From positions 1 through 6,514 of the forward strand of contig JAGVBL010000322.1 in the NCBI GenBank assembly GCA_020059785.1: DNA of 6,514 nucleotides, in the 5' to 3' direction. The notes below the pieces were generated by a model, which ran no database searches, was not told where the DNA came from, and was given only the letters and a program-made list of their open reading frames with translations. A program made the translations under genes and the position numbers. This document shows positions 6,380 to 6,514 of the stretch, piece after piece. How positions within the stretch are numbered: position 1 is the stretch's first letter; each line of letters opens with the position of its first letter. The stretch is from Ignavibacteriales bacterium (GTDB lineage Bacteria; Bacteroidota; Ignavibacteria; Ignavibacteriales; Melioribacteraceae).

Positions 6380-6514
6380 GTTCTTGGTTCTTAGTTCTTG
6401 GTTCTGTACTCTACGCTCTGAACTCTGCGTTCTTATTTAGTTCTTAGTTCTGTACTCTACACTCTGAACTCTGCGTTCTTATTTAGTTCTTAGTTCTGTA
6501 CTCTACACTCTGAA
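6380..6514. repeat. Hierarchical tandem repeat: 46-bp units made of degenerate heptamers, upstream of dnaE
   Basis: From 6380 to the right edge the plus strand reads as consecutive heptamers of the type RYTCTKN (GTTCTTA, GTTCTGT, ACTCTAC, ACTCTGA, ACTCTGC). At the higher level six heptamers plus TTTA form a 46-bp unit. Unit 1 is 6394-6439, unit 2 is 6440-6485, and unit 3 starts at 6486 and is cut by the window edge after 29 bp. Units 1 and 2 differ at two positions (their 7th and 22nd bases); unit 3 is identical to unit 2 as far as it goes. Two extra heptamers, 6380-6386 and 6387-6393, precede unit 1. The array ends 8 bp before the dnaE ATG, so a dnaE transcript starting further right would have a purine-rich repetitive leader. 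The 46-bp period is not a multiple of three and stops occur, so it is not coding. I see no promoter in it. Confidence 0.9.

Noticed and set aside
6374..6380. Telomere-like TTAGGGG
   Set aside because: It occurs once only, at the edge of the heptamer array, and is not repeated.
6380..6514. CRISPR array
   Set aside because: The 46-bp units are directly contiguous with no unique spacers between them, so this is a tandem repeat.

Overview
This is an AT-rich bacterial window in which every recognisable gene lies on the minus strand. From high to low coordinates these are the replicative DNA polymerase III alpha subunit (dnaE), a FabL/FabI-like enoyl-ACP reductase of the SDR superfamily, an acyl-CoA dehydrogenase, a thioredoxin, and the first 164 codons of an exported beta-propeller protein that runs off the left edge. 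The organism looks like a member of the Bacteroidota/Chlorobiota/Ignavibacteriota group. The grounds are low GC, a close match to the Bacteroidetes-type promoter (TTTG, 19 nt, TAnnTTTG), a secreted 'regulator propeller' type protein, and two of the five genes lacking a Shine-Dalgarno sequence. This placement is an inference and no taxonomic marker was compared.

Layout: 6373-6514 is non-coding. From 6380 to the right edge it is a tandem repeat: 46-bp units, each built from six degenerate heptamers (consensus RYTCTKN) plus TTTA, ending 8 bp before the dnaE start codon. dnaE fills 2917-6372. An 81-bp gap (2836-2916) carries a near-perfect promoter pointing leftward. It is followed by a compact run of four genes with gaps of 15, 25 and 17 bp (reductase, acyl-CoA dehydrogenase, trxA, propeller), which is very probably one operon. 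The plus strand holds no credible gene.

Functionally, dnaE copies the chromosome; its PHP domain keeps a full set of metal ligands, so it may proofread by itself. The downstream operon pairs an enzyme of the last reductive step of fatty-acid elongation with one that introduces the same double bond oxidatively on CoA esters. It adds a general disulfide reductant and an exported propeller protein of unknown role. The most unusual element is the hierarchical heptamer/46-bp repeat that forms the dnaE leader.
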